Source: Solibacteraceae bacterium
GTDB lineage: Bacteria > Acidobacteriota > Terriglobia > Bryobacterales > Bryobacteraceae
Length of the DNA: 64,000 bases
Direction of reading: 5' to 3'
Assembly: GCA_021324015.1 (NCBI GenBank)
Contig: JAJPJX010000069.1
Location: 21,393 to 85,392 of the forward strand
The notes below the pieces were generated by a model. It saw only the letters and a list, made by a program, of their open reading frames with translations. It ran no database searches and had not been told where the DNA came from. Below are positions 16,595 through 27,009 of the stretch, one piece after another. The translations under genes were made by a program, and so were the position numbers. The number at the start of each line of letters is the position of its first letter. The first letter of the stretch is position 1.

Positions 16595-18324
16595 GCCAGC
16601 TCCAGTTTCGAGTGCTCTATCGCCAGTTTCTCTTCCGGGTGGTGGATCTCGAACTGCTGTCGCCTCACGCCCAGGGCGGCGCGGGCAAGCTGCTGGGGCA
16701 GTTCGCCGCCCTGCTGGTCCTGATGGGCCTGTGGCTGTCTCTGGGTGCATCGATCATGGCGGACGGCCGGAAGACACGGTCCGCGCTGCTGATCGGCGCC
16801 TGGGGCATCGAGCATACCCTGATTGCCACCACCATGCTGGTGGTCGGGATTTTTGCCGTTTTGAGCTGGGACTCGGCGTTTCCGGATCGGCGTGACATTC
16901 TGGTGCTGGCTCCCTTGCCGGTGCCGGCGGCAACGCTGTTCCTGGCCAAAGCGGCGGCCTCGGCCTCCGCGCTGGGCCTGACCGTGTTCGCCTTCAACGC
17001 CTTTCCGAGCGTCACCCTCTCGTTTGCCTTGGCCTCGCCGGAGGGCGGCGTTCTGGACCTGCTGCTGTCGCCGGACCTTTACCGCTCGTTCACCGCCTAC
17101 TGGATCACGATGCTTTCCGCCGGCGGATTCCTCTTCGGCGGCGTGTTATGCCTGCAAGGGCTCGCCGCCCAGCTTCTGCCGCGCCGGCATTACCTGCGAG
17201 CCTCCGCCCTTCTTCAGATGGCGGCTTTTTGTCTGGTGGTCACGGTCTATTTCCTGCAGCCGCCGCTGGCATCGCCGCCAGCCCTGACGGCTCCGTCAAA
17301 CCAGCGGCTGCTCGCGTGGCTGCCGTCGTACTGGTTTTTGGGGCTGTTCCAGCAGCTCAACGGCTCCATGCACCCGGCTGTCGCTCCGGTGGCACGCAGG
17401 GCCTGGATGGGTTTGGCCGCGGTCGCATGCGGAACTCCCCTGGCCTGCCTGCTCTGCTTCTTCCGCGCGCGCTTTCCGATCGCAGAGGAGCCGGATATTC
17501 TGCCCGCTGTCCGCGGCGGCTGGCTGCCGTGCTTCGGCAATGCGTTCCAGACTGCCATCGCGCAGTTCAGCGTCCGCACGCTGCTCCGCAGCCGGCAGCA
17601 TCGCACGATCCTGGCCTTCTATCTGGGAATCGGCTTTGCCATCACCGTCCTGTACCTGAAAGCCAATGACGCGCGTGGGCAGGTTCCGGCTGACCTGGTG
17701 CCGGATCCGTGGCGCAGCGGAGGCGTCGCGCTGCTGGCATCCAGCATCGTCCTGTTGAGCGCGTGGGTGGTGGGCACCCGCGTCGTTTTCGCCCTGCCCC
17801 TGGACTTGCGGGCCAATTGGATTTTCCAGGTTGCTCCGCTGCGGGGCGGGACCGAATGCCTGGCGGCACGCCGCCGGGCGCTGCTCGCCCTCTCGGTAGT
17901 TCCCGCCTGGGCCGGATGCGCCGTATTGTTTTTCTCCGCCTGGCCCTGGAAACCCGCGGCCGGCCACCTCCTGATCCTCGCGCTTCTGGGGATCGTCCTG
18001 GCGGAACTTTGTCTCCACGGCGCCCAGAAGATTCCTTTTACGTGCTCTTACCTGCCAGGCAGGTCGGATGTGCATCTCACTTTCTGGATTTGCACCGGCC
18101 TGATCATGACTCTGGTCAAAGAGGCGGCCGAATATGAACACAGGGTGCTTTCCAGCCCCGCCCGGTATGCGCAGGTTTTGCTCCTTTTGGCAGCCGCAGG
18201 GGTTGTGGCCAGGCGGTATACGGCCGCGCGGGCATTATCGGACCACGCGGACCCGCAATTCGAGCAAGCCGAGCCCCCGGTGATTCTCAGTCTGGGGCTG
18301 CATGGAGGCGGTGCGGCTGAGTGA
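16591..18324 (+). CDS. ABC-2-like permease subunit
   Basis: A 577-residue membrane protein with about 10-12 hydrophobic segments in two clusters (roughly 30-240 and 340-560), without an ATPase domain. It is the membrane partner of the preceding ATP-binding protein, from the ATGA overlap and typical two-gene exporter layout. No sequence motif defines the cargo. The gene ends 14 bp before the convergent hrpB stop. Confidence 0.75.
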   Translation: MSQLQFRVLYRQFLFRVVDLELLSPHAQGGAGKLLGQFAALLVLMGLWLSLGASIMADGRKTRSALLIGAWGIEHTLIATTMLVVGIFAVLSWDSAFPDRRDILVLAPLPVPAATLFLAKAAASASALGLTVFAFNAFPSVTLSFALASPEGGVLDLLLSPDLYRSFTAYWITMLSAGGFLFGGVLCLQGLAAQLLPRRHYLRASALLQMAAFCLVVTVYFLQPPLASPPALTAPSNQRLLAWLPSYWFLGLFQQLNGSMHPAVAPVARRAWMGLAAVACGTPLACLLCFFRARFPIAEEPDILPAVRGGWLPCFGNAFQTAIAQFSVRTLLRSRQHRTILAFYLGIGFAITVLYLKANDARGQVPADLVPDPWRSGGVALLASSIVLLSAWVVGTRVVFALPLDLRANWIFQVAPLRGGTECLAARRRALLALSVVPAWAGCAVLFFSAWPWKPAAGHLLILALLGIVLAELCLHGAQKIPFTCSYLPGRSDVHLTFWICTGLIMTLVKEAAEYEHRVLSSPARYAQVLLLLAAAGVVARRYTAARALSDHADPQFEQAEPPVILSLGLHGGGAAE

Positions 18325-18338
18325 GTCGCATCAGCCCG

Positions 18339-20825
18339 TCATCCTTCCCGCATTTCCCGCTTCCCCGCACCCGCCTGCGGACGCGCGGGGTCCTCGGGCC
18401 AGGCGTGCCGCGGGTAGCGCCGCGAAAGCTCCCGCCTGACCTGCGGATACAAGCGCCGCCAGAATCCGGCGAGGTCCGTGGTCATCTGCACGGGCCGCTG
18501 ATTGGGAGCGAGCAGATGCACCACCAGCGGCACCTTGCCTCCAGCCACGCGCGGCGTCTCGTGCATGCCGAAGAAATCCTGCAAGCGGGAGGCTACCCAT
18601 GGGCCGGCGTTCTCCTGGTAGTGCACGGCAATCTGCCGGCCGGAGGGCAGGCGGATCCTGCCGGGCGCGGCCTCATCGATCTGCCGCAAGGCGCCGGGCG
18701 GCAACTGCCGCTCCAGGGCACGCAACAGACCGCCGTTCTGGCAGGCGGCGCGCAGTTCGGCAAAGCTGCGCAAACCCTGGCACAGGGATTCCAGCGCTGC
18801 GCGCACCTGCTCGGGGCCAGGCCGGGCTACGGACGTATGGGCCGCGGCGAAATCCGCGCGGGCCTGGAAGCGGTTTACCTCCTCCAGATCGGTAAAACGC
18901 CCCATATCCCCCTCCAGGGCCTTTTCGGCGAGCAGCCGCGCCGCATCCGCTGGCTCGGGCAGGCCGCGGCTCTCCTCAATCGGAATGGCCTCGTAGTACA
19001 GGGCGCTCACGCCCTCGACCCGCTCGGCGGTCCGGTTCCAAACGGTCTCGCGACGCTCGCGGATGCGTTCCGGAAACAAATCCAGCAGCCACTCGGGCTC
19101 GACTCCGCTCGCCAGGCGGACTAGCGGCCCGCCCTGGTCCGGGCGGTCCTCGGCCTCCACCGCTACCAGCAGCGGGCAGTCGCGCACGGTACTGGAACGC
19201 GCCAGCCGCGCGGAGGCGCCGGAGGCCAGTTGCAGGTCGTCGCCCTGCCGCCGCCGGGCCACGCGATCCGGGAACGCGGCCAGCACGGCAATTCGCAAGT
19301 CGTCGTCTTTCGCGCCTTGCTGGCGCGCTGGCCGGACGGCCCGGCGGAGGTGCCGCAGCACCTCGCTGGTACGTGGCCCGCGCGGTGCTTCCAGCAAGGC
19401 CAGCACGTCGGACCGGGTCCAGTGCTCCGGCCTGGCCGGCAGACGCTCCCCGGTGCTCAGCACCGCAGCGGCGGCACACCCGTCTTCGCCGGCTCCCCGC
19501 CGCACCGCCTCCAGCACCAGGCGCGCGAGGCGCGGATGCAACGGATACCGCGCCATCTCCCGCCCGACCGGCGTGAGACGGTCCGCCGCATCCACGGCGC
19601 CCAGGATGCGCAGCAGTTGCTGCGCCTGCGCCACGGCCGCTTCGGGCGGCGCATCCAGCCAGGAGAGCGCCGGGAATCCTTCCACCCCCAGGGCCCTCAG
19701 CAGCAGCGCCGCGGGCGCGAGATCAGCCCGGACGATCTCCGGCGCATCTTGCGCGGGCCGCCGCAGGAAATCCTCGCGCGGATACAGCCGGATAACACGC
19801 CCCGGGCCGGTGCGCCCGGCCCGTCCCGCGCGCTGGGCCGCCGAGGCCTGGCTCACGCGCGCGACGCGCAGCGTGGGCAGGCCCGACCACGGAGAGTGGC
19901 CCGCCACTCGCGCCAGGCCGCTATCGATCACCGCAGTGACTCCTTCGATGGTGATCGAGCTTTCGGCCACGTTGGTGGAGAGGATGACCTTGCGCCGGAT
20001 CGACGGGGCCACCGCGCGGTCCTGCTCCTCGGCCGGCAGATCCCCATGAAGGGCGTGCAGATCCGCGCCTGCGCGGTGCGCGAACGGGGCGCAAGCGGCC
20101 ACGGCACGCCGGATCTCGGCCGCCCCCGGCAAAAACACCAGGATGTGCCCGCCGGATGTGCCGCCGGCCAGACGTTCCACGGCAGCGGCCACCTGCTCCT
20201 CGATCGGCCGCGCGTCATGCGGTGTGTATTCCACCTCCACCTCGTAGCACCGGCCTTCCGAGCGGATCACCCGGCACCCTCCGAGGTAGCGGGCCACTGG
20301 CCCGGTATCCAGGGTGGCGGACATCACGATCAGCCGCATGTCGGGACGCGTGGTCTCCTGCAATCGCCGCAACAGGGCCAGAGCCAGGTCGCCTTCGAGG
20401 TGGCGTTCGTGGAACTCATCCAGAATCACGGTTCCCACCCGCTCCAGGCAAGGGTCCGCGAGCAGGCGCCTGGTGAGCACACCTTCGGTGAGGAAGCGCA
20501 GCCGGGTGCGCGGGCCGGCCACTTCGTCGAAGCGCACCTGGTAGCCTATGGTTTCGCCCACGGCTTCGCCGCGCTCGGAGGCCACCCGGCGAGCGGCCAG
20601 CCGGGCTGCCAGCCGGCGGGGTTCGAGCACCAGCACCTCTCCCGCGTAGGAATCGAGCAGCGCCGGCGGCACGCGCGTGGTCTTCCCTGCCCCCGGCGGC
20701 GCCTCGAGCACCAAACTCTTCCCCGGGCGAAGCTCCGCCACAATCTCCGGCAGCAACGGGTCGATCGGCAGGGAGGACAACAACTTCCTATGTTCACACG
20801 TGCAGCTCCGCCGCTGGTTTGACAC
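18339..20825 (-). CDS. hrpB: ATP-dependent RNA helicase HrpB
   Basis: An 828-residue DEAH-box helicase. Walker A is APPGAGKTT (42-50), the DEAH motif appears as DEFHERH, motif III as MSATL, and motif VI as QRAGRAGRTGPG. The long HrpB-specific C-terminal domain is present, ending in RYPRHAWPEDP. HrpB is a widespread but poorly understood bacterial helicase thought to act on RNA. The GTG start at 20825 gives about 18 extra residues before LPIDPLLPEIV, where HrpB proteins usually begin; a TTG near 20783 preceded by AGGAAG may be the true start. It is divergent from gcvT with only 32 bp between the annotated starts. Confidence 0.92.
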   Translation of the reverse strand: MSNQRRSCTCEHRKLLSSLPIDPLLPEIVAELRPGKSLVLEAPPGAGKTTRVPPALLDSYAGEVLVLEPRRLAARLAARRVASERGEAVGETIGYQVRFDEVAGPRTRLRFLTEGVLTRRLLADPCLERVGTVILDEFHERHLEGDLALALLRRLQETTRPDMRLIVMSATLDTGPVARYLGGCRVIRSEGRCYEVEVEYTPHDARPIEEQVAAAVERLAGGTSGGHILVFLPGAAEIRRAVAACAPFAHRAGADLHALHGDLPAEEQDRAVAPSIRRKVILSTNVAESSITIEGVTAVIDSGLARVAGHSPWSGLPTLRVARVSQASAAQRAGRAGRTGPGRVIRLYPREDFLRRPAQDAPEIVRADLAPAALLLRALGVEGFPALSWLDAPPEAAVAQAQQLLRILGAVDAADRLTPVGREMARYPLHPRLARLVLEAVRRGAGEDGCAAAAVLSTGERLPARPEHWTRSDVLALLEAPRGPRTSEVLRHLRRAVRPARQQGAKDDDLRIAVLAAFPDRVARRRQGDDLQLASGASARLARSSTVRDCPLLVAVEAEDRPDQGGPLVRLASGVEPEWLLDLFPERIRERRETVWNRTAERVEGVSALYYEAIPIEESRGLPEPADAARLLAEKALEGDMGRFTDLEEVNRFQARADFAAAHTSVARPGPEQVRAALESLCQGLRSFAELRAACQNGGLLRALERQLPPGALRQIDEAAPGRIRLPSGRQIAVHYQENAGPWVASRLQDFFGMHETPRVAGGKVPLVVHLLAPNQRPVQMTTDLAGFWRRLYPQVRRELSRRYPRHAWPEDPARPQAGAGKREMREG

Positions 20826-20857
20826 CCCTCTTAACCGGCTGCTAGGCTGACAGTTTC

Positions 20858-21961
20858 ATGGCAGTTCTGGCATCTCTCCAAGCCACGCCGCTCAATGCCA
20901 TCCATCGTTCCATGGGGGCCCGCATGGTGGATTTCGGCGGTTGGGATATGCCTGTCCAGTATTCCGGCATCCTCGACGAGCACCAGACGGTGCGTAAAGC
21001 CGTCGGCCTGTTCGACGTCAGCCACATGGGCGAGATTGACATTCGCGGTCCGGAAGCCGCGCGCCTGGTCGATTTCGTCACCACCAACGCCGCCGGGCGG
21101 CTTCAGATCGGCCAGGCCCACTACTCCGCTCTTCTTTACGAGCAGGGCGGCTTCGTGGACGACATTCTGGTGCACCGTGTCGCCGAAAATCACTATTTCC
21201 TGTGCGTGAACGCCGCCAACCAGGAGAAGGATTTTGCCCACATCCGCGCGGCCAACCGCTTTGACGCCGAAGTCGAGTTTTCGAGCCCCCGCTACGCCCA
21301 GCTCGCCATCCAGGGCCCCTTCGCCCGCGCCACCTTGCAAAAGCTCACAGCGGTGGATCTTTCCTCTATCCGCTACTACTGGTTCACCGACGGGAAAGTT
21401 TCCGGCGTGCCCGCCCGCATCGCTCACACCGGGTACACCGGCGAAGACGGCTACGAGATTTACATCTCCCCCTCGGATACCGCGCGCCTCTGGCGGGAAC
21501 TGCTCGACGCAGGCCGGGAATTCGGCATCAAGCCGTGCGGGCTGGGCGCCCGCAACACTCTGCGCCTCGAAGCCGCCATGGCCCTGTACGGCCACGAGAT
21601 CGATGCCTCCATCACGCCCTTCGAGGCTGGCCTGGCATGGATCGTCAAGCTGGACAAGGGCGAATTCCTCGGCCGCGAACGGCTGCTGAAGCAGAAAGAA
21701 GAAGGCGTGCGGCGGAAGCTCGCCGGCTTCGAGATGTGCGGCCGCGCGATTGCGCGCGACGGCTATGAAGTCCTGATCGAGGGTGTCCCCGCCGGCTGGG
21801 TGACCAGCGGCTCGCCCTCTCCAACCTTGAACAAGAACATCGGGCTGTGTTATCTGCCGGCCGGTCAGGTCCGCACAGGCCTTCCGATTCAGGTTCTGGT
21901 CCGCAATCAGCCGGTGGATGCGATTACCGTGGCAACTCCCTTCTACAAACGAGCGAAATAG
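20858..21961 (+). CDS. gcvT: Aminomethyltransferase (glycine cleavage T protein)
   Basis: Transfers the aminomethyl carbon from lipoylated GcvH to tetrahydrofolate, releasing ammonia. It has 367 residues, usual length. MVDFGGWDMPVQY and GLFDVSHMGEIDIRG near the N-terminus, HTGYTGEDGYEIY in the middle and KGEFLGRERL later are family signatures. The ATG at 20858 is preceded by only 32 bp of non-coding DNA, so there is no room for a glycine riboswitch; a promoter must lie within hrpB or in that gap. It is the first gene of the operon gcvT-gcvH-gcvPA-gcvPB. Confidence 0.95.
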   Translation: MAVLASLQATPLNAIHRSMGARMVDFGGWDMPVQYSGILDEHQTVRKAVGLFDVSHMGEIDIRGPEAARLVDFVTTNAAGRLQIGQAHYSALLYEQGGFVDDILVHRVAENHYFLCVNAANQEKDFAHIRAANRFDAEVEFSSPRYAQLAIQGPFARATLQKLTAVDLSSIRYYWFTDGKVSGVPARIAHTGYTGEDGYEIYISPSDTARLWRELLDAGREFGIKPCGLGARNTLRLEAAMALYGHEIDASITPFEAGLAWIVKLDKGEFLGRERLLKQKEEGVRRKLAGFEMCGRAIARDGYEVLIEGVPAGWVTSGSPSPTLNKNIGLCYLPAGQVRTGLPIQVLVRNQPVDAITVATPFYKRAK

Positions 21962-21964
21962 GCA

Positions 21965-22348
21965 ATGTATCCAGAAAACTTCCGCTACACCAAGGAGCAC
22001 GAATGGGTTCTCGTCGAAGCCGGTATCGGCACCATCGGCATCACCGACCATGCCCAGCAGGAGCTCGGTGATATCGTGTATGTCGATCTGCCCAAAGTCG
22101 GCGCCGCCGTGGACCAGGGCAAGTCGCTCGGCTCCGTCGAGTCAGTCAAGGCGGTTTCCGATGTCTACTCCCCTGTTTCGGGCGAGGTCATCGAGGTCAA
22201 CCACGCCCTTTCCGAAGCCCCCGAGAAGTTGAACCAGGATCCTCACGGAGACGCCTGGCTGGTCAAGGTCCGGCTGACCGCCCCGGGGGAGATTTCGAAT
22301 CTGCTCTCCGCTGCCGAATATCAAAGTTATATAGGAGCCGAAAAGTAG
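21965..22348 (+). CDS. gcvH: Glycine cleavage H protein (lipoyl carrier)
   Basis: A 127-residue lipoyl-domain protein that shuttles the aminomethyl group between P, T and L proteins. The lipoylated lysine is Lys62 in [32 protein letters not shown] and the C-terminal GDAWLVKV are typical. It starts 3 bp after gcvT and ends 1 bp before the TTG start of gcvPA. Confidence 0.95.
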   Translation: MYPENFRYTKEHEWVLVEAGIGTIGITDHAQQELGDIVYVDLPKVGAAVDQGKSLGSVESVKAVSDVYSPVSGEVIEVNHALSEAPEKLNQDPHGDAWLVKVRLTAPGEISNLLSAAEYQSYIGAEK

Positions 22349-22349
22349 G

Positions 22350-23690
22350 TTGCGATACCTTCCGAAGTCTGATGCCGAGCGCCGCCAGATGCTCGAAGCC
22401 TGCGGCGTGGCAAGCGCCGAAGAGTTGTTCTCCCATCTTCCGGACGAGGTCCGCCTGAAGCGGCCGCTGGATCTTCCAGCCGGCATCTCCGAATACGAGA
22501 TCGTTCAGTATTTCCGGGACTGCGGCGCCGCTTCCGCTGCCGGCTATACCGGCTTTCTAGGCGCCGGCGTGTACGCCCACTACCGCCCCGTGCTGGTCGA
22601 TACTGTGGTCTCCCGCGGCGAGTACCTCACCTCGTACACGCCCTACCAGGCGGAGATCTCGCAGGGCACCTTGACCACGATCTTCGAATTCCAGTCCATG
22701 ATCTGCCAGCTCACCGGCATGGACGTGGCCAACGCCTCCATGTACGACGGCTCCACCGCCGTGCCGGAAGCCGCAATGATGGCCGCCCGCGCCACTGGCC
22801 GCGGCGGCGTGCTGGTGGCTCGCTCGGTGCATCCGGAATATCGCGAGGTGCTGGCCACCTACGCCCGCTATCAGGGCATGCCGCTGGCCGAGTTCGGCTA
22901 CCATCCCGAAACCGGCGCGCTGGATCTCGAAGATCTGGAGCGGCAGATCAATGACCTGACCGCGGCGGTCATCATCCAGTCGCCCAATTTCTTTGGCGTG
23001 GTCGACCAGGTGAGGGCCGCCGCCGAAATCGCGCACCGCCGCGGCGCGCTCCTGATCGTGGTCTTCACCGAAGCCGTCTCGCTCGGCATTCTCGAGCCGA
23101 GCGCTGCCGCCGATATCGTGGCCGGGGAACTGCAATCCTTCGCCATCTCTCCGAGTTACGGCGGCCCGTTCGCGGGCATTATCGCCACCCGCGAAAAGTT
23201 CATCCGCCAGATGCCCGGCCGCCTCGTGGGCGAAACCAAGGATTCCCGCGGCAACCGCGCTTTCTGCCTCACGCTCTCCACCCGCGAGCAGCATATCCGG
23301 CGCGAGAAGGCGACCTCGAATATCTGCACCAACCAGGCCCTCATTGCCCTGATGGCCACCGTGTTCATGACGGTCTATGGCAAACAGGGCCTGCGGGAAC
23401 TGGCCGAGCAAAACCTGGCCAAAGCCCACTATCTCGCCGGCAAGCTGCCCCTTCGTTTCAGCGGCCCGTTCTTCAACGAATTCGTGGCGCGAGTGGAAGA
23501 TCCCGATGGCCTGAACAAAGCTCTCCTCAAGAAGAAGATCATCGGAGGCCTGCCCCTGGGCAGGTTCTATCCGGAGCTCAAAGACGCCATGCTCCTTTGC
23601 GCCACCGAGATGGCCCCGCGCAAGGAAATGGATGTGCTCGCGGAGGTGTTCTCATCCGCCGGCGTGCCTTCCCGGCTGGTGTTTTCCTGA
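22350..23690 (+). CDS. gcvPA: Glycine dehydrogenase (decarboxylating) subunit 1
   Basis: A 446-residue N-terminal half of the two-subunit P protein, which with GcvPB decarboxylates glycine using PLP. Conserved stretches include [35 protein letters not shown] and [10 protein letters not shown], and the C-terminal LGRFYPEL. The start is TTG at 22350; AGGAG at 22333-22337 lies 12 bases upstream, a little long, but the frame has no better start and the preceding stop is adjacent. This subunit lacks the PLP lysine, as expected for GcvPA. Confidence 0.94.
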   Translation: MRYLPKSDAERRQMLEACGVASAEELFSHLPDEVRLKRPLDLPAGISEYEIVQYFRDCGAASAAGYTGFLGAGVYAHYRPVLVDTVVSRGEYLTSYTPYQAEISQGTLTTIFEFQSMICQLTGMDVANASMYDGSTAVPEAAMMAARATGRGGVLVARSVHPEYREVLATYARYQGMPLAEFGYHPETGALDLEDLERQINDLTAAVIIQSPNFFGVVDQVRAAAEIAHRRGALLIVVFTEAVSLGILEPSAAADIVAGELQSFAISPSYGGPFAGIIATREKFIRQMPGRLVGETKDSRGNRAFCLTLSTREQHIRREKATSNICTNQALIALMATVFMTVYGKQGLRELAEQNLAKAHYLAGKLPLRFSGPFFNEFVARVEDPDGLNKALLKKKIIGGLPLGRFYPELKDAMLLCATEMAPRKEMDVLAEVFSSAGVPSRLVFS

Positions 23691-23695
23691 TCCAC

Positions 23696-25201
23696 ATGTC
23701 GATCCAAAAGGTTCGCGCCCACATTTCGCAGAACGAAGCGCTTCTCTTCGAGCGCAGTTCCCCCGGCAAGCGGGGCTACCAGCTCCCCGGTCTGGATGTG
23801 CCGCCCGTGGACCCGGCCGCGGCGCTCGGCGCAGAAAACGTGCGCGTCGAGATCGAGGGTTTTCCCGAAGTGAGCGAAGTCGAAGCCATCCGCCACTTCA
23901 CGCGGCTCTCTACCTGGAACTACGCCATCGACTACGGCATGTATCCGCTGGGCTCCTGCACCATGAAATACAATCCGCGGGTCAACGAACTGGTGGCCCG
24001 CACCGAAGGCCTGGCCTGGGCGCACCCGTATCAGCCGGAGGCGCTTTCGCAGGGCGCGATGGAGGTGATGGCTCGGCTGGAGGCCGCCCTGCTCGAAATC
24101 ACCGGCATGGATGCCGTCACGCTCCAGCCCGCCGCCGGCGCGCACGGCGAGCTCACCGGCATCCTGCTCGTGCGGGCCTGCCTCGAAAAGCGCGGCAATC
24201 CGCGGAAGAAAATCCTCATCCCCGATTCAGCCCACGGCACCAACCCGGCCACCGCCGCGATCGCCGGCTATGCCGTGGAGAATATCCGCTCGAGCGAGCG
24301 CGGCACGCTGGATCTCGCGGCGCTCGAGCAGGCCGTCACGGAAGAGGTGGCCGCGCTGATGGTCACCAATCCCAACACGCTGGGCGTCTTCGAGGAGAAC
24401 ATCGCCCGGGTCTCCGAACTCTTGCACCGCAAGGGCGCCATGCTCTACATGGACGGCGCCAACATGAATGCCCTGGTGGGCATTACCCGGCCCGGAGACT
24501 TTGGGGTGGACGTGATGCACCTCAACCTGCACAAGACCTTCTCGACGCCGCATGGCGGCGGCGGTCCCGGCGGCGGTCCCGTGGCCGTCAAGAAGGTGCT
24601 CGAACCCTTTCTGCCGGTCCCCCGCCTCAAGCGCGCCGGCAAGAAGTGGACCTGGAATTACAAGCGCCCGGACTCCATTGGACGCGTCCGCGCATTCTAT
24701 GGCAACTTCGGGGTTCTGGTGCGCGCCCTGGCGTACATCCTGGCCCACGGCGGCGAGGGTCTGCGGAACGCTACCCTCGACGCGGTCCTCAACGCCAACT
24801 ACCTTCGCAAGAAGTTGGAGCCGTATTTCGACTTGCCTTACCCGCTCCCCAACATGCATGAGGTGGTCTTCAGCGACGACCGGCAATCCCGCCGCGGGGT
24901 GCGCACGGGCGATATCGCCAAGCGTCTCATCGATTATGGCTTCCACCCCTATACCGTCAGCTTCCCGCTGATCGTGCACGGCGCGCTCATGATCGAGCCC
25001 ACCGAGACCGAAGGCAAACTGGAACTCGATCAGTTCGCCGACGCGCTCGTTTCCATCGCCGCAGAGGTGGAGTCCGACCCCGATCTGGTGAAGAGCGCGC
25101 CGCACAGCACCCGCACCAGCCGCGTGGATGAGGTCACCGCCGCGCGCCGCCCGGTGGTCCGATGGAAACCCGCAAGCACGGGCAGCCAAGCCGCCGGCTA
25201 G
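23696..25201 (+). CDS. gcvPB: Glycine dehydrogenase (decarboxylating) subunit 2
   Basis: A 501-residue PLP-carrying half of the P protein. The Schiff-base lysine is Lys280 in HLNLHKTFSTPHGGGGPG. Other signatures are YPLGSCTMKYNP (83-94), LQPAAGAHGELTG and PDSAHGTNPA. The ATG at 23696 follows the gcvPA stop by 5 bp; the longer open frame from 23597 would overlap gcvPA by 90 bp and adds an atypical arginine-rich extension, so it was not used. Lipoamide dehydrogenase (L protein) is not in this operon. Confidence 0.94.
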   Translation: MSIQKVRAHISQNEALLFERSSPGKRGYQLPGLDVPPVDPAAALGAENVRVEIEGFPEVSEVEAIRHFTRLSTWNYAIDYGMYPLGSCTMKYNPRVNELVARTEGLAWAHPYQPEALSQGAMEVMARLEAALLEITGMDAVTLQPAAGAHGELTGILLVRACLEKRGNPRKKILIPDSAHGTNPATAAIAGYAVENIRSSERGTLDLAALEQAVTEEVAALMVTNPNTLGVFEENIARVSELLHRKGAMLYMDGANMNALVGITRPGDFGVDVMHLNLHKTFSTPHGGGGPGGGPVAVKKVLEPFLPVPRLKRAGKKWTWNYKRPDSIGRVRAFYGNFGVLVRALAYILAHGGEGLRNATLDAVLNANYLRKKLEPYFDLPYPLPNMHEVVFSDDRQSRRGVRTGDIAKRLIDYGFHPYTVSFPLIVHGALMIEPTETEGKLELDQFADALVSIAAEVESDPDLVKSAPHSTRTSRVDEVTAARRPVVRWKPASTGSQAAG

Positions 25202-26985
25202 CCCTCCTGTCCATCCTGGCGGTGGTGCTGGCGGTGCGCCTGCCCTTCCTCAACCAGGCCATCCAGGGCGACGACGTCTACTATCTCGCCGGCGCCGAGC
25301 ACGCCCAGATCGAGCCGCTGCACCCCAATCACGTGAGCTATGTCTTCCTCGGCGACCGGGTGGACCTGCGTGGACATCCCCATCCCCCGGGCAATGCCTG
25401 GTACCTCGGCCTGCTGCTCGCCGTGCTGGGCGATATCCGCGAGACGCCCTTCCACGCGGCCTATCTGCCCTTCTCCCTGATCGCCGCCTGCTCCGCGTGG
25501 TCGCTGGCCCGGCGTTTCTCGCCGCATCCGTGGTGGGCCACTATGCTGTTCCTGGCTACTCCGGCTTTCGTGGTCAATGGCACCTCTCTCGAAGCCGACC
25601 TGCCATTCCTGGCCTTCTGGCTAGCCTCGGTCGCGCTGTTCGTCTCCGGACGGTATAAGTCCGCCGCCGCGGCTCTGGTCCTGGCAGCCCTGTTCGCCTA
25701 CCAGGCTGTCTTCCTGACTCCCATCCTTTGGGTGTACCTCTGGCTCGAGCGCCGCCGCAGCGGCGTTGCGGTGCGTCCTCTGCACTGGGCCGTCCCGCTG
25801 GCGCCTCCCGCCACCCTGCTCGCCTGGCAACTGTTCGAGCGCCTCTCCACGGGGGCGCTGCCCGCCGGCGTCCTCACCGCGTATTTCCACACCTACGACT
25901 TCCAATCTCTGATCAACAAGCTGCGCAGCGCCGCGGCGCTCGCCGGGCACGCCTGCTTTCTGGTCTGCCCGCTTCTGTTGCCGGGGGCGGCGAACCAGAT
26001 CTGGAAGCGGCGGCGCGATCCCGCGGTGGTCTTCCTGCTGAGCTGGATCGGGATCTTTTTCGCGGGCGCCGTGGCCGTGTTCTTTGCCGGCTCGGCCCGC
26101 TACCTGCTGCCCATCGCCGCGCCGGTGGCCCTGCTGGCCTCCCGCCTGCCCCACAAGTGGCTCGCCGCGGGCGCCGCGGCCCAGATGGCCCTCAGCCTGT
26201 CGCTGGCCGTGGTGAACTACCGGCACTGGGACGGCTACCGCGAATTTGCGGCCTCCCTGCGTCCCCTCGCCGCCGGCCGCCGCGTCTGGATTGACGGCGA
26301 ATGGGGCCTCCGCTATTACCTGGAAGCCGATGGCGGGCTGCCGCTCGAACACGGCCAGGTGATGCGCCCCGGCGACGTCGTCGTCACCAGCGAACTGGCC
26401 TACCCGGTCGAGTTCACGCAGCCCGTCGTGCCGCTCCTCCAGAGCGAAATTCGCCCCCTCCTCCCCTTGCGCCTGATCGGGCTCGACACGCGTTCCGGTT
26501 ATTCCACGTCCTCGAAGGGGCTCTACCCGTTCGGCATCTCCTCGGGTCCCATCGATCGCGTGCGCGCGGGAATTGTGGCGGAGCGCCATCCCACCCTCTC
26601 CGATCTCCCCATGAATGCTCCGGAGGCCGCGCAGCAAATCGTCTCCGGCATCGACCGCCTGGAAGCCGGCGCCTGGCGCTGGATGAGTGGCGCCGGCGTT
26701 GTCATCTTGAAAAGTCCGTCAGCTCCCACGCCGTTGCGCGCAGCCTTCGTCATCCCCCCGGCTTCGCCCGTGCGACGCCTCCGCCTGCTGCTGGATGGCC
26801 GCGAAGTCGCCGCGCTCGCGTGTCCCGGTCCCGGGGCCTACACCATCACCGCGCCGCCTCAATCCCCCGCAGGGCCTACCTCGATCGCAACGCTGGAGGC
26901 CGACACCACGTTTACCGTCGCCGGCGACCGCCGCCGGCTCAGTGTCATCCTCACCGTCCTCGGCTTCGCCAGGGCCCCCAAGTAG
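25162..26985 (+). CDS. GT39-like membrane glycosyltransferase
   Basis: A 607-residue polytopic membrane protein. The N-terminal half carries about nine to ten transmembrane segments in the pattern of the ArnT/PMT (GT-C, PMT_2) fold. The acidic pair typical of the first periplasmic loop appears in AIQGDDVYYLAGAEH (about 33-47). The C-terminal part after about residue 380 is a soluble, less conserved domain. It would transfer a sugar from a polyprenyl-phosphate donor; acceptor and sugar are unknown. The ATG at 25162 lies inside gcvPB (40-bp overlap), so it is probably co-translated with the glycine cleavage operon, though no functional link is evident. Confidence 0.7.
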   Translation: METRKHGQPSRRLALLSILAVVLAVRLPFLNQAIQGDDVYYLAGAEHAQIEPLHPNHVSYVFLGDRVDLRGHPHPPGNAWYLGLLLAVLGDIRETPFHAAYLPFSLIAACSAWSLARRFSPHPWWATMLFLATPAFVVNGTSLEADLPFLAFWLASVALFVSGRYKSAAAALVLAALFAYQAVFLTPILWVYLWLERRRSGVAVRPLHWAVPLAPPATLLAWQLFERLSTGALPAGVLTAYFHTYDFQSLINKLRSAAALAGHACFLVCPLLLPGAANQIWKRRRDPAVVFLLSWIGIFFAGAVAVFFAGSARYLLPIAAPVALLASRLPHKWLAAGAAAQMALSLSLAVVNYRHWDGYREFAASLRPLAAGRRVWIDGEWGLRYYLEADGGLPLEHGQVMRPGDVVVTSELAYPVEFTQPVVPLLQSEIRPLLPLRLIGLDTRSGYSTSSKGLYPFGISSGPIDRVRAGIVAERHPTLSDLPMNAPEAAQQIVSGIDRLEAGAWRWMSGAGVVILKSPSAPTPLRAAFVIPPASPVRRLRLLLDGREVAALACPGPGAYTITAPPQSPAGPTSIATLEADTTFTVAGDRRRLSVILTVLGFARAPK

Positions 26986-27009
26986 CTTCTCGTGTGTGCG
27001 GTTTCGTGA

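Noticed and set aside
20826..20857. Possible glycine riboswitch before gcvT
   Set aside because: Only 32 bp separate hrpB from gcvT, too short for the aptamer, and no such sequence is seen.
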